From Candidatus Aminicenantota bacterium (GTDB lineage Bacteria > Acidobacteriota > Aminicenantia > Aminicenantales > Aminicenantaceae), in contig JAFGNQ010000386.1 in assembly GCA_016926925.1 (NCBI GenBank), forward strand, positions 1 to 6,555: 6,555 nt of DNA. Direction: 5' to 3'. The notes under the pieces were generated by a model, which was not told the DNA's origin, searched no databases, and saw nothing but the letters and a program-made list of their open reading frames with translations. A program made the position numbers and the translations under genes. This document shows, one piece after another, positions 6,446 through 6,555 of the stretch (within the stretch, counting starts at the first letter, position 1; each line of letters begins with the position of its first letter).

Positions 6446-6555
6446 ATGAAAAGACACTGGTTGTTGCCGCTGGCGGTATTGATTGTCATGGCAGGATTTC
6501 TCACAACACAGCAACGGAAGTTGGTCGTTAAAAAATCCATAACCGTCACATCTCC
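6446..6555 (+). CDS. N-terminus of an exported or membrane-anchored protein (partial, function unknown)
   Basis: Only 36 codons are visible before the window ends. The protein begins MKRHWLLPLAVLIVMAGFL: a short basic start and a hydrophobic run of about 15 residues, then TTQQRKLVVKKSITVTS. This is a signal peptide or a single N-terminal membrane anchor. No lipobox cysteine is seen. The start is supported by AAGGAGG at 5-nt spacing and by a sigma70-like promoter about 120 nt upstream. It is divergent from the acylase and shares its intergenic region, so co-regulation is possible. I do not recognise the family from this fragment. Confidence 0.75.
   Translation, partial: MKRHWLLPLAVLIVMAGFLTTQQRKLVVKKSITVTS

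Noticed and set aside
6229..6549. Minus-strand open frame of 106 codons over the divergent spacer and the plus-strand gene start
   Set aside because: No ribosome site is visible, composition is cysteine- and arginine-scattered without a domain, and it overlaps a well-supported start at 6446.
1..6555. CRISPR array, tRNA or rRNA genes, insertion sequence or phage genes
   Set aside because: No regularly spaced direct repeats, cloverleaf, transposase-like frame or terminal inverted repeats were seen in the window.

Overview
The window carries five protein-coding genes of an anaerobic bacterium. Four are head-to-tail on the minus strand and one is divergent on the plus strand at the right edge. 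The anaerobe call rests on an oxygen-sensitive glycyl radical enzyme (GRE) and its radical-SAM activase. A Gram-negative-type envelope is suggested, not shown, by a predicted lipoprotein of the penicillin acylase family. Shine-Dalgarno sites are clear and base composition is moderate. The phylum cannot be fixed from this sequence; Aminicenantota, Deltaproteobacteria-like lineages and Spirochaetes are all conceivable.

Layout in minus-strand reading order. (1) 6067-3905: a 720-residue penicillin acylase family (Ntn-hydrolase) precursor with a lipoprotein-type signal and its own sigma70-like promoter. (2) A 51-nt gap holding a second sigma70-like promoter whose -10 box lies inside a 24-bp imperfect palindrome, a probable operator. 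(3) 3853-3170: a GntR/FadR-type (FCD) regulator of 227 residues. (4) 3155-2247: a glycyl-radical-enzyme activase with one radical-SAM cluster motif and two ferredoxin-type 4Fe-4S motifs. (5) 2244-1: the GRE itself, open for 748 codons without a frameshift but cut by the window edge before its glycyl radical loop. The regulator, activase and GRE are spaced by 14 and 2 nt and look like one autoregulated operon.

The GRE best resembles trans-4-hydroxy-L-proline dehydratase (HypD). The catalytic Cys-x-Glu pair and the other residues I remember as lining the HypD pocket are all present at a constant offset. The likely chemistry is therefore anaerobic dehydration of hydroxyproline to 1-pyrroline-5-carboxylate, which links to proline, Stickland or respiratory metabolism. 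A related ring-opening hydroxyproline GRE or an unknown substrate cannot be excluded. No pyrroline-5-carboxylate reductase gene is in the window. The acylase next door could release an amino acid from an N-acylated or peptide-like substrate, but this link is inferred from position only.

The 378 nt between the acylase and the divergent gene (6068-6445) hold outward-facing promoters for both genes. In front of the plus-strand gene there is a set of small inverted repeats, two of them mutually exclusive and one followed by seven Ts. Only the first 36 codons of that gene are visible; they encode a signal peptide or membrane anchor.
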